Shown one piece after another: positions 1 through 11,235 of a DNA stretch of 64,000 nucleotides. The DNA lies in the NCBI RefSeq assembly GCF_021347895.1, contig NC_067123.1:37001571-37065570 (forward strand). The letters are read 5' to 3'. Source of the DNA: Acanthochromis polyacanthus. Its lineage: Eukaryota; Chordata; Actinopteri; Pomacentridae. The position numbers and the translations under genes are program-made. The stretch's first letter is position 1. Each line of letters begins with the position of its first letter. The notes beneath the pieces were generated by a model. That model was not told the origin of the DNA, did no database searches, and was given only the letters and a program-made list of their open reading frames with translations.

Positions 1-176
1 AGAAGAAATTAGATAAATCTGATTCACACGCTTCAGGTATTATAAATTATGTCTATTCGCTGCTAAATTACTGGAAAGTACAGGTGGTTTGCACCATCTG
101 ACCTATCATAGATGCAGCTTGTGTTGGATAATCCAAATTTGGCACTGCTGTTGTAGGGAGGAATTAATTTTTTTAA

Positions 177-297
177 GTTAGTAGGCAGAAGAATGGAAGG
201 TAGGGCTGTGAGCTGGAATCAAACCGAGGCCGCTCCGTCTGGGATTTAGCCCCGTTTATGGTCGCCCACTCAGCCAGCTGAGCTATCTGGGCACCCC
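177..297 (-). mobile_element. short tRNA-derived SINE
   Basis: Read on the minus strand, this starts GGGGTGCCCAGATAGCTCAG and carries a pol III A box (TAGCTCAGCTGG, at 274-285) and a B box (GGTTTGATTCC, at 215-225), spaced as in a tRNA. The tRNA-like part is followed by only about 30 bases of tail. The insert is flanked by near-identical direct repeats beginning AGGAATTAATTTTTT (159-176 and 298-314), which are the target-site duplications of reverse-transcribed insertion. A SINE of 121 bp is very compact: a tRNA head with almost no body. A working tRNA gene is unlikely, because flanking duplications would not be expected and the tRNA arms look imperfect. Confidence 0.8.
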
Positions 298-314
298 AGG
301 AATTAATTTTTTAA

Positions 315-1715
315 CTTGGTTCCCACATTGAATATGACTCAGATGGTAGCAGTGTATTGGGAAATTTTCGAAATGCATTTCTCTGCCTAACTGATTCAGT
401 TGTTGAACTTTGCCCAAAGATTGTTTGGCAGCAGTCAGACCTTACTGTTTCCATCTATTGATCAACTGGCATCAATTATTGTGCAGAGCTGTAGGCGTCT
501 ATACCAATACCTCAGTGGGCTGTGAGCCAGTGAATAAAGAAGTGAATTCCTGCCCTTTCTTGTGAACCCAATAGGACTTTATGTCAGAAAAAGGAAAATA
601 GTTTTTTGATCCTGTTTTACTTGTTCCATGAATCACGTATATGATGTTTGTCAGTTAAAAGGATCATTTTGGAGGTCAAGAGAGTTACTGCTTGGTGATC
701 TATATCTCTTGTTTTGGACTACATCCATCACCAACACCAACATAGCTGTTATCTTAAATGAGATGAAGATCACTACAAGTCACGTCTTGCTAAAAGTTAC
801 AGCTATGCAAATGAGGCAAATTGATCGATCTAAATTTTGTCATCCACCAAGTCCACAATGCAGATCTCCTCTGTGCAGCCCAAAAGTTGTGACCACGTTG
901 TCTGTCTGCACGACAATGGAGTTGGTTGTAAACGCGTCAGGAAAACAAATGCTCCTCAAAACTAGACGAGCTCCCAGTAGAGGGCAGAACCACGCCCATG
1001 CATGATACTCTGCATCAGTTTTGATCATCCTACGTATATCCCTTCCTACTTGATCTGCTGACTTCTAACTCCACAACTGAGCAGGGGACCTTAGACTGAT
1101 CTTCAGTGCCAAGTTTGATCATCCTGACTTCAGCACTTGCAGAGATATCTGAACGGACATACCCACCCACATACATGCTTACCCAGTCAGCCAGCCAGTC
1201 AGCCAGCCAAATAGCAAAGCGAATGCAGTAACCCCGCTGACGTACGTCAGGCGTGGTTAACAAATGTTTGTTTTCGGGAGAAGCTGTGTGTAATTGCAGT
1301 AGTCGCTGTTTTATTCTGATTCGCAAACACAGTGGGAAGATCTAAATTCTCCAGATATCCTTTGCTGTGGTTGTCTATTGTGCTTGACGCTCTTCAGGAA
1401 TAATCAGACTGACACAGTGCTGCAGCACAATCTGTGACTAAAACTGATATTTCAGTGAGCCTTTTCAGTCACAGTCAACCTTTCAAAAACATTAATAGGA
1501 GCACTGGTTTTCTGTGTTCGGTATGAGAAGCGTGCGTACCTGTTGTGATATGAACATGGAAAGCCTGAACTTGTGCAGCTTTGAGGTGTGTAGACTTTTA
1601 TTACCTATTTTCACATTCTTGTACTTCATTAGACACTGCAACCTTTTTGACTTACACAATTATCTTTTGAAATTGACAGACATTATTTGTGTCTTACCGT
1701 TGACTAATGTACATA
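315..1715. other. intergenic DNA, no gene seen
   Basis: No supported gene. At about 1015-1215 there may be the decayed tail of a retroelement. The 10-mer TTGATCATCC occurs twice (1021 and 1115), and the segment ends in short tandem CAGCCAGC-type repeats (1184-1209). The rest looks unique. The 125-codon open frame at 628-1005 has no recognisable domain and is taken as chance. Confidence 0.5.
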
Positions 1716-2273
1716 CAGGGTGACCCAAAAGTTTGGAAACAAACTTCAGCAACCTCAGTCAATATAAATAAAGCTGAATGAATAAAAAGTCTGTACTACT
1801 TCCTGAAGCCAACAGACTGTATCCGGATGGGAATTGGATTTTCCAACAGGATGGGGCGCCGGCACACACAGCCAGCATCACCCAGGCCTGGTTGAGACAG
1901 AACTGCCCAGACTTCATCACCAAACAAGAGTGGCCTGCCAGAAGTCCTGACCTTAATCCAGTGGATTACAGCATCTGGGGATAATTAGAGGGGAAGGTCA
2001 ATTCCCGTTCGCATCACTCACTGGCCAGTTTGAAGAAATGTCTTGAGCGTGAGTGGAGATCAATTCCAAGAGACACCATTGTGAAAACTGTGGTCGAGTG
2101 GAGAAAACGCATACGTCGTCGTGTTAAAAATAAGGACCATCATTTTGAAACATGACTATGAATTGTTCATATGAAACATTATTAAATATATTTTGTTATT
2201 TTGTTGTTGATATAAAATATATTTATTGAAGTATGGACTTTTTATTTTGTTTCCAAACTTTTGGGTCACCCTG
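1716..2273 (+). mobile_element. internally deleted mariner/Tc1-superfamily transposon
   Basis: The 558-bp element has perfect 28-bp inverted repeats (1716-1743 and 2246-2273) starting CAGGGTGACCCAAAAG, with a TA dinucleotide on each side, the hallmark target duplication of the Tc1/mariner superfamily. The interior keeps only the C-terminal part of a transposase; the DNA-binding half and the first part of the DDE/D domain are deleted. The sharp match between its ends suggests it is fairly young or was recently mobilised in trans. Confidence 0.9.
1778..2155 (+). pseudogene. transposase C-terminal fragment (mariner-like), one internal stop
   Basis: The frame reads through the second half of a DDE/D catalytic domain. 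The FQQDGAPAHTA block (typical of the second catalytic aspartate region) and then WPARSPDLNPVDYSIWG, which precedes the third acidic residue in mariner-like transposases, are both visible. A TAA at 1982-1984 interrupts the frame. The same frame then runs on through LEGKVNSRSHHS to a basic tail (WRKRIRRRVKN) and a natural-looking TGA at 2153-2155. About 125 codons remain, against roughly 340 for a full transposase. The ATG at 1778 is only the first in the remnant, not a true start. It cannot encode an active enzyme. Confidence 0.85.
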
Positions 2274-2275
2274 TA

Positions 2276-4192
2276 TGTATAGATAAAGTTTTCAAGGGCA
2301 CACCGGCCTATTGCATTATGTTGATAACTTGTTGAAGATGTGTGTGAAATGTATTTATTGTTGAGCAGTAAGTGCTCCAGTTACGGTGTGTTCCCTCCGT
2401 ACAGGAGCACCATGAAGTCATAAGTATGCTTCAACCTGTCGGATGGTTGAATATAATCCAAACTGCCTTTGTTCCAAACCTCTCTGATGTCGAAAACTGA
2501 CAACTAAACAAGGACACCAGACTAAGACAGCAGCATTTGAGCATCTCCGTCAAGCTTTCTGTATTCATTCTTTATATTTCTTCCTTCACTCTATCGATGT
2601 GTAAATGCTTGCATCACTGGGGATGCATTTCCTTCCTCGCAAAACATTTGAAAGGTTTTTGGATAATTCTAATTGCGGCATTGTTTATATCCATGTTTAT
2701 TTGCCTGCAGTCTTCTTGCCTTCCATTGCTGGTGCATTGCTATCTGTAGGTCTAAGAAATAGCACAAAATGAACAGAATGGTTGTTTACTGCACTGTCCT
2801 TGCGCTTGTTTGCATGCACAAGACCAACAAAAACAGCGACCCAGTGGTAAATATCCCACAGCTCCATGATGCTGCCGCTAATGGTCAAAAACTCCACAGG
2901 ATGCCTTTGAGTTTTTCTATAACCTGCTACATCTCAATGGGCTTTACAGGCCCAAAGCACTAATAGTTCCCTCAAGGTCTCTAAGGAAACAGGAAATAAC
3001 ATTGATGTTATTTGTCAGTTTGCTTTCCAAGAACTCATATTAAGGCCATATTTTGATTTATTAAGAAGCGTCGTGCCCTTAATCCATGTCAATGAACTCC
3101 TAAAATGATTCTTCTCCTTCATTTCTATGTGTTGCTTTGAACAGATTGTCCCCTCGGTTTATCTCCTTGCTCTTGTCCTTTCCAACCATTTGCCAACACA
3201 TCGCTCCCTTCCCCAAAGGCTCAGCCCTCATCCTAGCATCATTTCCTGGTGCTCCCTCTTCATCACAGCCCGATGCTAAGGAACATTGTTCTTGATTGGT
3301 TGGCAGATGCCATTATCCTGGGCTTATATCTTCACAATCACATTAGCCATTTGCACAGCTGGGTACTTACTGAAGCGAGGCAGGTTAAGCACCGCACTCG
3401 AGGGGACAAAACGATGGAGGCCCACCTGGAGCTTAGGCCAGGGCTCTCCTCAGCACCATACCATTAACAAAAACACTGCTGGCCTTTCTTCCATTTGGCT
3501 AATGCCTCCATGTGTCCCCACTCCATCTTCCATCTCCGCACTCCTCTCAGTTTAGACTTCCGCAATCAGTAATTTCTTCTTGCCTCCAACCTCGATCTGT
3601 CGTTGCCACCTGGGTTTCCATATTTCTTGCTGTCTTTCTCTCACACCTTGTAGCTTTTCTGTTCCCTACTCTTTTTCTTCCCTTTATACAGTGGAGTTAA
3701 AGGACTGCAAACTGCATATATACAACAAATAGAAAAGTATTAGAAGTAGGATGAGGGAAGTAGGTGAATGCCCTGCAGCTGTGTCTCAGTTCAGAGGCCG
3801 TGTCCCTTGTAATCCAAACCGAATGTTGTTAAATTAGATGGTCTCGTCCATGGAGGACTTTCTATTTGCATCACCAGCTGTTTCTGCACTAATGCTACGT
3901 GTTCCCAGCATCCGTCAGCCGTGCAGTGCATTCTGGTTGTGTTGCACTGCGTTTCGAGAGACGGTGCACTAAAGCTGCCCGCTCCTCATTTGCATAAAGT
4001 CGAGGCTGAGGTTATTTCCTGCAAATCAGGAACTAGATGTCTCCCAGAAATGTTTAGACTGACTGCTGTTGATCTGAAATGAGGACAAATTCAGCAACCA
4101 TCTCAAATTGTCCGTATTTGTGAATAATTTCTACTTGACCATCTCTGATTTGCTGATTTTTTTTTTAACAGCATAAAATATGGACATTTGTA
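2276..4192. other. intergenic DNA, no gene seen
   Basis: No supported gene, RNA or recognisable transposon. Short open frames at 2537-2963 and 3249-3700 show no domain, biased composition or splice context. Base composition is ordinary and there are no tandem arrays. Confidence 0.5.
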
Positions 4193-4377
4193 TCCAAAGT
4201 AGTTTAAATCAATCCACTGGACTTTAAGAAAGCTCCTGAAGACGTTTCACCTCTCATCCAAGAGGCTTCTTTAGTTCTGGTGGTGGTTGCAACACTGGAG
4301 GAGCCTCTTGGATGAGAGGTGCAACGTCTTCAAGGAACTTTCTTAAAGTCCAGTGGATTGATTTAAACTACTTTGGA
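4193..4377. repeat. fold-back (hairpin) repeat
   Basis: Two arms of about 75 bases are inverted copies of each other (4193 to about 4267 and about 4302-4377), separated by about 35 bases. The left arm starts TCCAAAGTAGTTTAAATCAA and the right arm ends with its complement. The arms differ at a few bases, for example CTCCTGAAGACGTTTCACC against the complement of GGTGCAACGTCTTCAAGGA. The CACCTCTCATCCAAGAGGCTTCTT core is a motif I remember from many teleost sequences. No target duplication is obvious, so it could be a MITE or two inverted fragments of a larger element. Confidence 0.75.
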
Positions 4378-4404
4378 CAACCATGACCTGGATGAATGAG
4401 AATC

Positions 4405-4620
4405 TACACGGACATGGACATTTGTAGGATGTTTGTGAAATTTTAGTTGGATGTATCGAATACTTTCTGAGATAGTTTTTTCCTTTTCTTTATTGCCAGT
4501 TGACTCACTGTCAGCACATTCTTGGAGCATATTAAAATCTGAGGCTATGTTTGGATGACAATATCCAAACATAGTCTCAAATTTCAATGGACAAAGATTG
4601 TGCTGAAAGTGAATCGATGA
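4405..4620 (+). repeat. dispersed repeat, copy 1 of 2
   Basis: This shares ordered blocks with 41700-41900: a TGTxTGTxAAATTTTAG block, then a TACTTTCTG block, then GAGGCTATGTTTGGATGACAAT matching GGCTCGGTTTGGATGACGAT. It also holds a small perfect palindrome with a 12-bp stem, CTATGTTTGGAT/ATCCAAACATAG, around 4543-4573. The element type is unknown. Confidence 0.5.
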
Positions 4621-7600
4621 CCAATTTAAAAAAAAAAAACTTTTTTCTTAGAAATACTTAATGTATCAGTCTTGAGTCAAACATTTTAGAAGCACACTTT
4701 GGTATGCTGTTTTTAGAATGTCAAAGGGTTTCAAAAGGAAACCACCATGTTGGTCTAGTTTGAAGTAGAAGGCGCAGTGAAACGTTCGTCCAGCTGGGTG
4801 CAGCTTGTGTGTTTTTGTGGTTGTCGGAGGGTGGAGTTTGTGTCGGTTTCCTGTTGGAGAGTAGCTGTCGGTCATCTGTCCTGACACTGTCCAGTTGTAC
4901 GTCCATCGAGCGTCCAAGCTGCTCATTCAAATTTGAAAACGCCTCTCCAGACGTTACCGTCTCATCATTAAGTGCCGCACCTTTTCACCTAGCTACCTGG
5001 ACAGCAGCAGGGAGGCATTTTTAACATGTGCATCAGTAGCTATTCGACTAAGTTGAAATTAAAAGTGTGCTCCTTGGCTGCTAACTTAATTTGAGAAGTC
5101 TGCCATATTGTGGAAAAAAAATTAATCATCACCAATGTCCAATCTGCAAAACATCCAGGAATAGAAAGACTGTATTTCTGCATAAAGTCTTGAAATGCAG
5201 ACCTAAATTGAAAGAAAACTTACTCCTGCATGGTTCGCTGATGTATTTTTGGGCAGAGCTGTAGCTTTACACGCTCTCACACTTATCCTGAGATGTTTTT
5301 TTTGGTCTGTATCGGCCGAGTTGAAAGGGCTCTTGCTTCTGTTGTTATTTCGGTCACACTTGGTTTATATTCAAAGTCTGACATTTCACTAGATGAACTG
5401 ATTAATCAAATAAATTGTTGTTTACTGACACCACCACTGGACACCAAACTCAATCACAACAAGCTCATTTTAATCCATTAACATTAAAGCTGCGATAACT
5501 CCAAAATGAGACGTAGGGAAAAGAGGAACAGATGGGTGTAGGAAATTAGAGATTGCACAGATAGAAAATCGGAGGAAAGAATAAAGCAATCCTGCTGAGG
5601 GAGGAACCAGCACAGTTTTTTACTAGAATATTGCTTACAACGGGAATGAAGTAAGGTGAAGAAAGAAATCAATAGTGGCCAACGAGGATATATGAAAGTG
5701 TTGAGGCTGATTGATGATAACAAATTATAAGAATAATCAATATGCCCATAGCTGCTGTTCATGAATTAATCACAAATGGAGTCAGAGTCAAGGTAACGAG
5801 CCGTGGTTACCGTTACTACAGTGTGTGCCGCTGCCTATAGCAAAAATAACGGTGCAGCTGCAGAGGCTGCAGGAGGCAATACGCATACATAAACAGTGCA
5901 TCACATGGTGCAAAGTCGGGAGAACAAATGTGCTCAATAACTTATGACACTGGGAAGCTTCACTCACACTCACGCGCTCAGAATACACTCTAATACACAC
6001 AAATGCACATTATAAATATGCATCTGCGCCTCAGCTGCTTGAGACAGAGCCAGGAAACATATTAAATGTCATTCTCTATATTTTCGCCTCGCTTTCATTG
6101 GCGCTGTGTGGTCGGCACGCACAGCGGGGGAGCCGAGAGATCATCAGTTTATGGAGAATTGGAAAAATATGCTCCTTATATGCAGCACTTTGCTCCTGAG
6201 TGAGAGGCGACAAAAGGATGACAAATGTTAGAGTGGATGGAGGCGAGTGATCCAGTGGAGCTGCACAGATAGGTGGTGGGACAGAGAGAGGGAGAGGGGG
6301 AGAAAAGTGATGGTACTTGCTCTTTCATCCGCCCCTTTACTCCAGTCGCCACGGCAACATGCCTGGAGGGCACTCAAGAGAGGCGTCATCACTGACAAAA
6401 ACAACAGAGAGGCAGAGAGTGAGTGAGAGCAAACGAGAGCAAACTAGACAGACTGTGTGTATGAATGAGAGCCGAACGAGTGGAAAGTAGGCAGCGGATC
6501 TACAACTGACTCAGGCTACTTCCTTCTCACTCACAGAAATTTTGACCTTCAGGGACTCGGCTGAGATGCGTAATGAACATTCATTTATCATGGGAGGTAA
6601 TTCAGATTAATGCCTGGATCATTCGGCTAAAGTTTTCACCAACAGCATCTATGGCCCTGTTTATGGGTGTGAATATCACTGATATCCCCAGCAAAAAAGG
6701 ACACTATTACGAGATATGAAATTGGCAGAGTTAATCAAACCGAGGCTAATGCTTAATATTTAGAATTAACTGAGCCATTAATACAGCGGGCTGCCGTTAG
6801 GCTAGATAGAGTGGTTAAACCACCACCGGCGGAATTAAACAGGTTAATTAAAGTCTCCAGATTCTCACTCCCCCTCAGTCTATATTCACTGTTTAACACA
6901 CTCACATGCACACAGATACACATGCATATAATTACTCAGACACATGTATTATTACTTGGAGATGGCCTTCTACTAACTGTATTCATTTTCTAATATTAAT
7001 CTGAGTCTTAATTCTACTCCGAACCTTAACCCCTGCTGAATTATAAATCTGACATGTCCTCATTTTTAAAGAAATCACGTAAAAACTCAGAAAATCCAAA
7101 TATTTTCAGCAGAGCCTTTTAGTGTTTAATGTATTTAATTTACAGGATACAAACTGAGCCACCTTCAGCTTCACTTCATGCAGATTAGACATCTTTAATT
7201 TATCGGCCATTTGTGCATCAGGCCGTCTCCATTCTTTGGTGGCTGCTGACAGAAATGTGAACACTGTGCTCACAATTAACTGTGATAACGATAAAATGTG
7301 TGATAATGAATCATTTGACAGCCTGGGAGGATCTGAGTCTTTTCAGTGTGTTTCTCCAGCTTAATCCCAAAGTAAAGCCTGAATCTAACCTAAACATACA
7401 TGGAGAAAAAAACACACAGAAATGCAGCTTTCATGATGTGACCTGTGTTGTATTTTTAACATCTTTCATTGCTGAGTGAGTCATGCAAAGCAGAAGTCAC
7501 AGTGGGTTGTGTTACCAGCAGTCTGTAGGGGATGAGAGTGGTCTGAAAATAACTCCATAAACAGTACATCAGGAATTTCTTAAGCGTTTTAACAAGCTCA

Positions 7601-7675
7601 CTGACAGCAACAACAATATGCTTTTCCAAGTTCTTAGAGTACAAATGCAGTGTTTCAGTACTCGTAACGGTCGAT
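4621..7675. other. intergenic DNA, no gene seen
   Basis: No supported gene. The stretch at about 5780-6600 is less AT-rich and purine-rich (GAGAGAGGGAGAGG near 6283), and 6590-6990 is AT-rich with TAATTA-type motifs of the kind found in conserved enhancers. Neither can be confirmed from the sequence alone. Confidence 0.45.
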
Positions 7676-7680
7676 ATTTA

Positions 7681-7925
7681 GTCGCTGCTCGTTGATTTAA
7701 CTCCTAAAACTCATGAATGTGTATCAAAGTTGCATATTTAGAAGTTTTCTCATTAAAAAAGTCATTTAAAAATGGCTTAAATGTAATTCTGCTCCATTCC
7801 CTCCTCTAGAATGTGCAGATCTACGAAGTGTCCGCCTCTTTCTTCAATCAGTCCACCCTATTTGTTGCAGCTCGAGCACACCAGCTCACCTACAACTCTG
7901 TAAAACTACTCTACCCAAAGGAAAA
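7681..7925 (+). repeat. dispersed repeat, first block (partner at 18476-18660)
   Basis: Blocks appear here and at 18476-18660 in the same order: GTTGATTxAACTCCTA, then AxATGTAATTCTGC, then TAGAAxGTGCAG, then a CTCACCTAC...AAACTACTCTAC-like stretch. The partner goes straight on to material matching 8600-8780, whereas here about 670 bases intervene. Either this copy took an insertion or the other took a deletion. Confidence 0.6.
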
Positions 7926-8594
7926 TTGCAGTATTAAGCCCTATTTGCATGGCATTAGTATTACCTCAGGACCAAAGGTGATTTGTAATAATTGCAGAGG
8001 ATGTCTGTGATGTTAATCCCGTGTGAATGCGCCATGTCTGTAATTTGTAAAGTAAAAATTCCAAATTACCTGCCATTTTTCACTAAACAAACGTCTTTTG
8101 ATAAGACTAGTGATTGATATTTTAGTTTTTTTTTTTTTTTTTTTAGTACTCGTCTTTTTGTGCATCTTTCCTGGTTGAATTATGGACGCTGCGGAGGAAA
8201 TTACTGAGAGCATTTCAGGTGCAAATGCAGGAATAGTCTGATACACAACAGGCCTATGGACCAGTCACACAAAACGGCAAAATCAGACCAACAAGAAGAG
8301 GGAAATTTAGGAGGATATAGAGATGGATGACATGCGTAGCAGCATACGGTAAGAAACATTTTTCTAGGCCTATCTTACAGGCTGAAAACAAACACCCCGA
8401 TGGCCCATTATCCCGACAACGCTGCCCACTGTTCTCAAGTAATGATGCAGCTTTGACATGTTTACTGTTGCCATGACGACTACATACCACGTGACAACAG
8501 CCGATGTTGCGATGTGCACAGATTTGACATCACATCCGGGCTGTAAAGTCAGTAAAATCGACTTTACAAACGCGGACTTTGTGTATCCCGTGTG
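7926..8594. other. sequence between the two repeat blocks
   Basis: This stretch is absent from the related copy at 18.5-18.9 kb. It holds a poly-T run (8126-8144) and no gene. No inverted termini or target duplication were recognised at its edges. Confidence 0.4.
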
Positions 8595-9215
8595 ACGAGT
8601 ACATTAGAGTGTTTCAGCCATTCATGTTCGAACCAGAACCAGTAAGGATGTGGAAAAATCCACCCTGTAAGCTGATTGGTTGTTTCATTTTGTTACATAT
8701 AAAACCAAGGAAATCTGGATCGGTGTGTTTGAGATGTTCATTGCTACGCTGTAGCTTCATGGTGATGTTATGCTGAGTATCATGTGTAACATTTCATTTT
8801 CTTATGAAATATTTTCATTTCATGGGCAATATTTCTGTTTTTCAGCCATGCATGTTTGAACCAAAAAACAGTAATGATAGGTAAAGTGCCACCCTGCAAG
8901 CTGATTGGTTATTTTTTAGATTTGTGACATATGAAACCCAGGAAGTCTGAGACTTTCATTGCTACTCTGTAGTTTCCTGCTGAAAATGCTCAGCCTTGGT
9001 GGTGACTGCTTATTTCTCTCGTGATGTAATGCCCAGTATCATGTGTAACATTAAAGAGCCATCCTGCAAGCTGATTGGTTGTTTAGATTTGTTACATATC
9101 AAACTCAGGAGGGCGGAATCTTTGTATTTGTCGTAGTTTCATGGTGGAAATGCCCTGGCATTAACTGCCCTTTTCTCTCATGATGTATCACCCTTTATCA
9201 TGTATAGCATTTCAT
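8595..9215 (+). repeat. three diverged tandem units with conserved CCAAT-type core
   Basis: Three successive units share a core of about 24 bases (starts at 8662, 8891 and 9061): ACCCTGTAAGCTGATTGGTT and close variants. Each core is followed by a TTGTxACATATxAAACCxAGGA block, a TTTCATTGCTAC(G/T)CTGTAG(C/T)TTC block and, later, ATCATGTGTAACATT. Unit spacings are 229 and 170 bases. The core contains CTGATTGGTT, the reverse complement of an NF-Y-type CCAAT site, intact in all three. A fourth, more diverged relative is at about 18690-18860. Short ATTTCAATTT-type repeats follow to about 9310. Confidence 0.75.
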
Positions 9216-9310
9216 TTTGAAGTGCAAACTTTCAAATTAATGTGCAGTATTTCAATTTGCACCTGCGATATTTCAATTTAATGTGTACCGTTTCATTTTT
9301 CAGTGCCATG

Positions 9311-9989
9311 TGTAATAATTTAATGTCATGTTTGATATTATTTTACTATCTCACTATCCCTGTCAGTATTGTTAATTTTTTTTAAATATTCCAGTTCTAT
9401 TGCAGCTTATTTAGCTTTGTATTTTATTGCTTTTCTACTCGGCACTGCGTTTCTTGTGATAAGTAATTTAGTTTTCTTGTTCTGGCACTGTACAGTTTCC
9501 TTTGAGGTTGATAACATTTGCCTTGTATCACATTTAAGGAACACAATATAGTCACAAAAATAAGGTTTTAAAAATAATTCTAACCAGATGGGATCTTTAA
9601 CGAACAAACAAAATATATGTATGGGGTAAATAGCAAATGGGTCCTTCAAATGTTAAATATCAGGCCATTATGCACACAATAAGGCAGCAGAACAGGAGCC
9701 AGCCTAGCCACTGGGTGCAGCACTGACTGATTGGCTCTGACCTAATTACTAATTAAGGGGTTTTGCAGCTCAGGCTCTTTGTTTTAATGGTTTGTGAAAT
9801 GAATGTCCATTAACCTGCTCCCCTAAAAAAATCTCACCTTCACTTCCAAAACTCGAGCAAACATTAATTCTAATCCTTATCCTCACACTGGCTCCCTTCA
9901 TGTAATCTTTAACCTAATTCCTCACCAAAGTTTAACTGATCCTCTAAGAACTGTGTCCAGTCGAAACGATCCAATTAAGAGGATAACAG
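9311..9989. other. AT-rich intergenic DNA upstream of the ephrin gene
   Basis: No gene seen. The stretch is AT-rich to about 9650 and becomes more balanced towards the CpG-rich promoter area. Frames at 9369-9649 look like chance frames. Confidence 0.5.
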
Positions 9990-10605
9990 TGAGTGAGACG
10001 GAGACACACACGCACACGCAAGTGCACGTTTTGGAGAGAGGGGGGCGGGGCGGCAGGCTGGCTGGATGGACGGACATGTGAGCGCGTCTTGGCCATCAGA
10101 GGGCGGGTTTGGTGCGTTTCTGTGCGCAGCGCGTAACTGCTGCTGCTGCGGCTGCTGGTGATGATGAGAGAAGCGCCAGGTACACAAACCTTCCAGCACA
10201 GATCCAGCGGCTTGGATGCGACTTTAAAGCTCTGCAAAGACCCATAAACACCGACCTCAGCTGTCATTTTGAACGTGGCAGCTCCTTTTTGCTCGCCTTT
10301 TCTTCACCTGTATTGTTCCTGCGCTTTGGAAAAAAACACAAAAGGAGTGACTTGAAAGTGCGTCCCAGATGCCCAAATGGGTCTCGTTATGATGGGATTT
10401 GAGTTGAAGAACACGTAGCCACTCAGACAACAGTCACCCCCTCCTGATTTTAACCGAGCTGCTCGTTGTTAAGGTAACTGGGAACTTCGAAAACGCGTTT
10501 TTGACCGCTGGGATGTTGTAAACGACGCCAACCGGCCGGGACAGACAGGAGCAGGGGGACGCAGAAAGGAAGAAGGGGGAGAACCAAGGTTGGACCGGAG
10601 GGATT
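9990..10605 (+). promoter_or_regulatory. efna3: probable CpG-rich promoter and 5'UTR of the ephrin gene
   Basis: GC content and CpG density rise sharply here relative to the flanks. A consensus GC box (GGGGCGGGGCGG) lies at 10042-10053, and CpG-rich stretches follow around 10080-10200 (GAGCGCGTCTTGG, GTGCGCAGCGCGTAAC). No convincing TATA box is seen, as is common for CpG-island promoters. The region ends at the ATG of the ephrin exon. The frame of that ATG has a stop (TAA) at 10519-10521, so no upstream in-frame start exists within this exon. The transcription start cannot be placed from sequence alone; short upstream ATGs are present but no uORF function is claimed. Confidence 0.6.
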
Positions 10606-10715
10606 ATGGCTCTCGCAGCGTTTTCTCTCAGCCTCATCACGCTGGCGCTGACAAACTTGCACCTTTCGAGAGCCAGCAACCGGCATGCGGTGTACTGGAA
10701 CAGCTCAAACCTGCT
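10606..10715 (+). CDS. efna3: ephrin-A (ephrin-A3-like), first coding exon
   Basis: Ephrin-As are GPI-anchored ligands on the cell surface that bind Eph receptor tyrosine kinases and guide axons, cell sorting and boundary formation. The exon encodes 36 full codons plus two bases. Residues 1 to about 23 (MALAAFSLSLITLALTNLHL...) form a signal peptide with a hydrophobic core. Residues 25-35 are NRHAVYWNSSN, the first strand of the ephrin receptor-binding domain, including an N-glycosylation sequon (NSS at 32-34). The Asn-Arg-His form matches ephrin-A3 better than A5/A2 (DRYAVYWN), A1 (DRHTVFWN) or A4 (LRHVVYWN). The ATG has A at -3 and G at +4, and an in-frame stop lies 84 bases upstream. The exon ends at a perfect donor (CT|GTAAGT). 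The rest of the domain and the GPI signal must be in later exons, not found here. Ephrin-A is secure; the A3 paralogue is likely but not proven. Confidence 0.88.
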
Positions 10716-11198
10716 GTAAGTGGCTTTCATTCATGTGCGTTAAAGGCGAACGAACCCGATGCTCCTCTTTTGTTGATGCGCACCTGAGCTGGTAACTTGT
10801 TTGCAAGACAGTGATCATGGTCTTTTATTGTCAGAAAACACATTTGAAATCCATGACTGTGCATAGATTAAGCCAATTTTCTGTTTACAGTTTTAAAATC
10901 AGCTGATTCCAGGAAGCTTCAGCTGCCTGACTGCTTCGTTTTCTTGCTGGTTTGTTCTCCAATCATTTAATCAGTTTGAGTACAGTAATGCCTCTCCAGA
11001 GGGAAACTGTTTCTACACTGTTCCTTCTCCTCACCCCGCCTGCAGAGTGCTTTTGCTCCATAAATATTTGATTTCTATCTTCACATTTAGTCCATCCGCT
11101 GGCTCACAGTAATGACTCATTTAAGCAGTTGTCTTTTCATTTACCTGCTCTCGGTTGTGTCTGTCATCCACCTCCCTGCTCTCGTGCAGCATCAATGT

Positions 11199-11235
<37 letters not shown>

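Noticed and set aside
177..297. Functional tRNA gene
   Set aside because: The A and B boxes are present, but the insert has target-site duplications and an imperfect tRNA fold, so a SINE is more likely.
10434..10730. 98-codon minus-strand frame over the ephrin exon
   Set aside because: Antisense shadow of the CpG-rich ephrin first exon; the + strand carries the recognisable protein and the splice donor.
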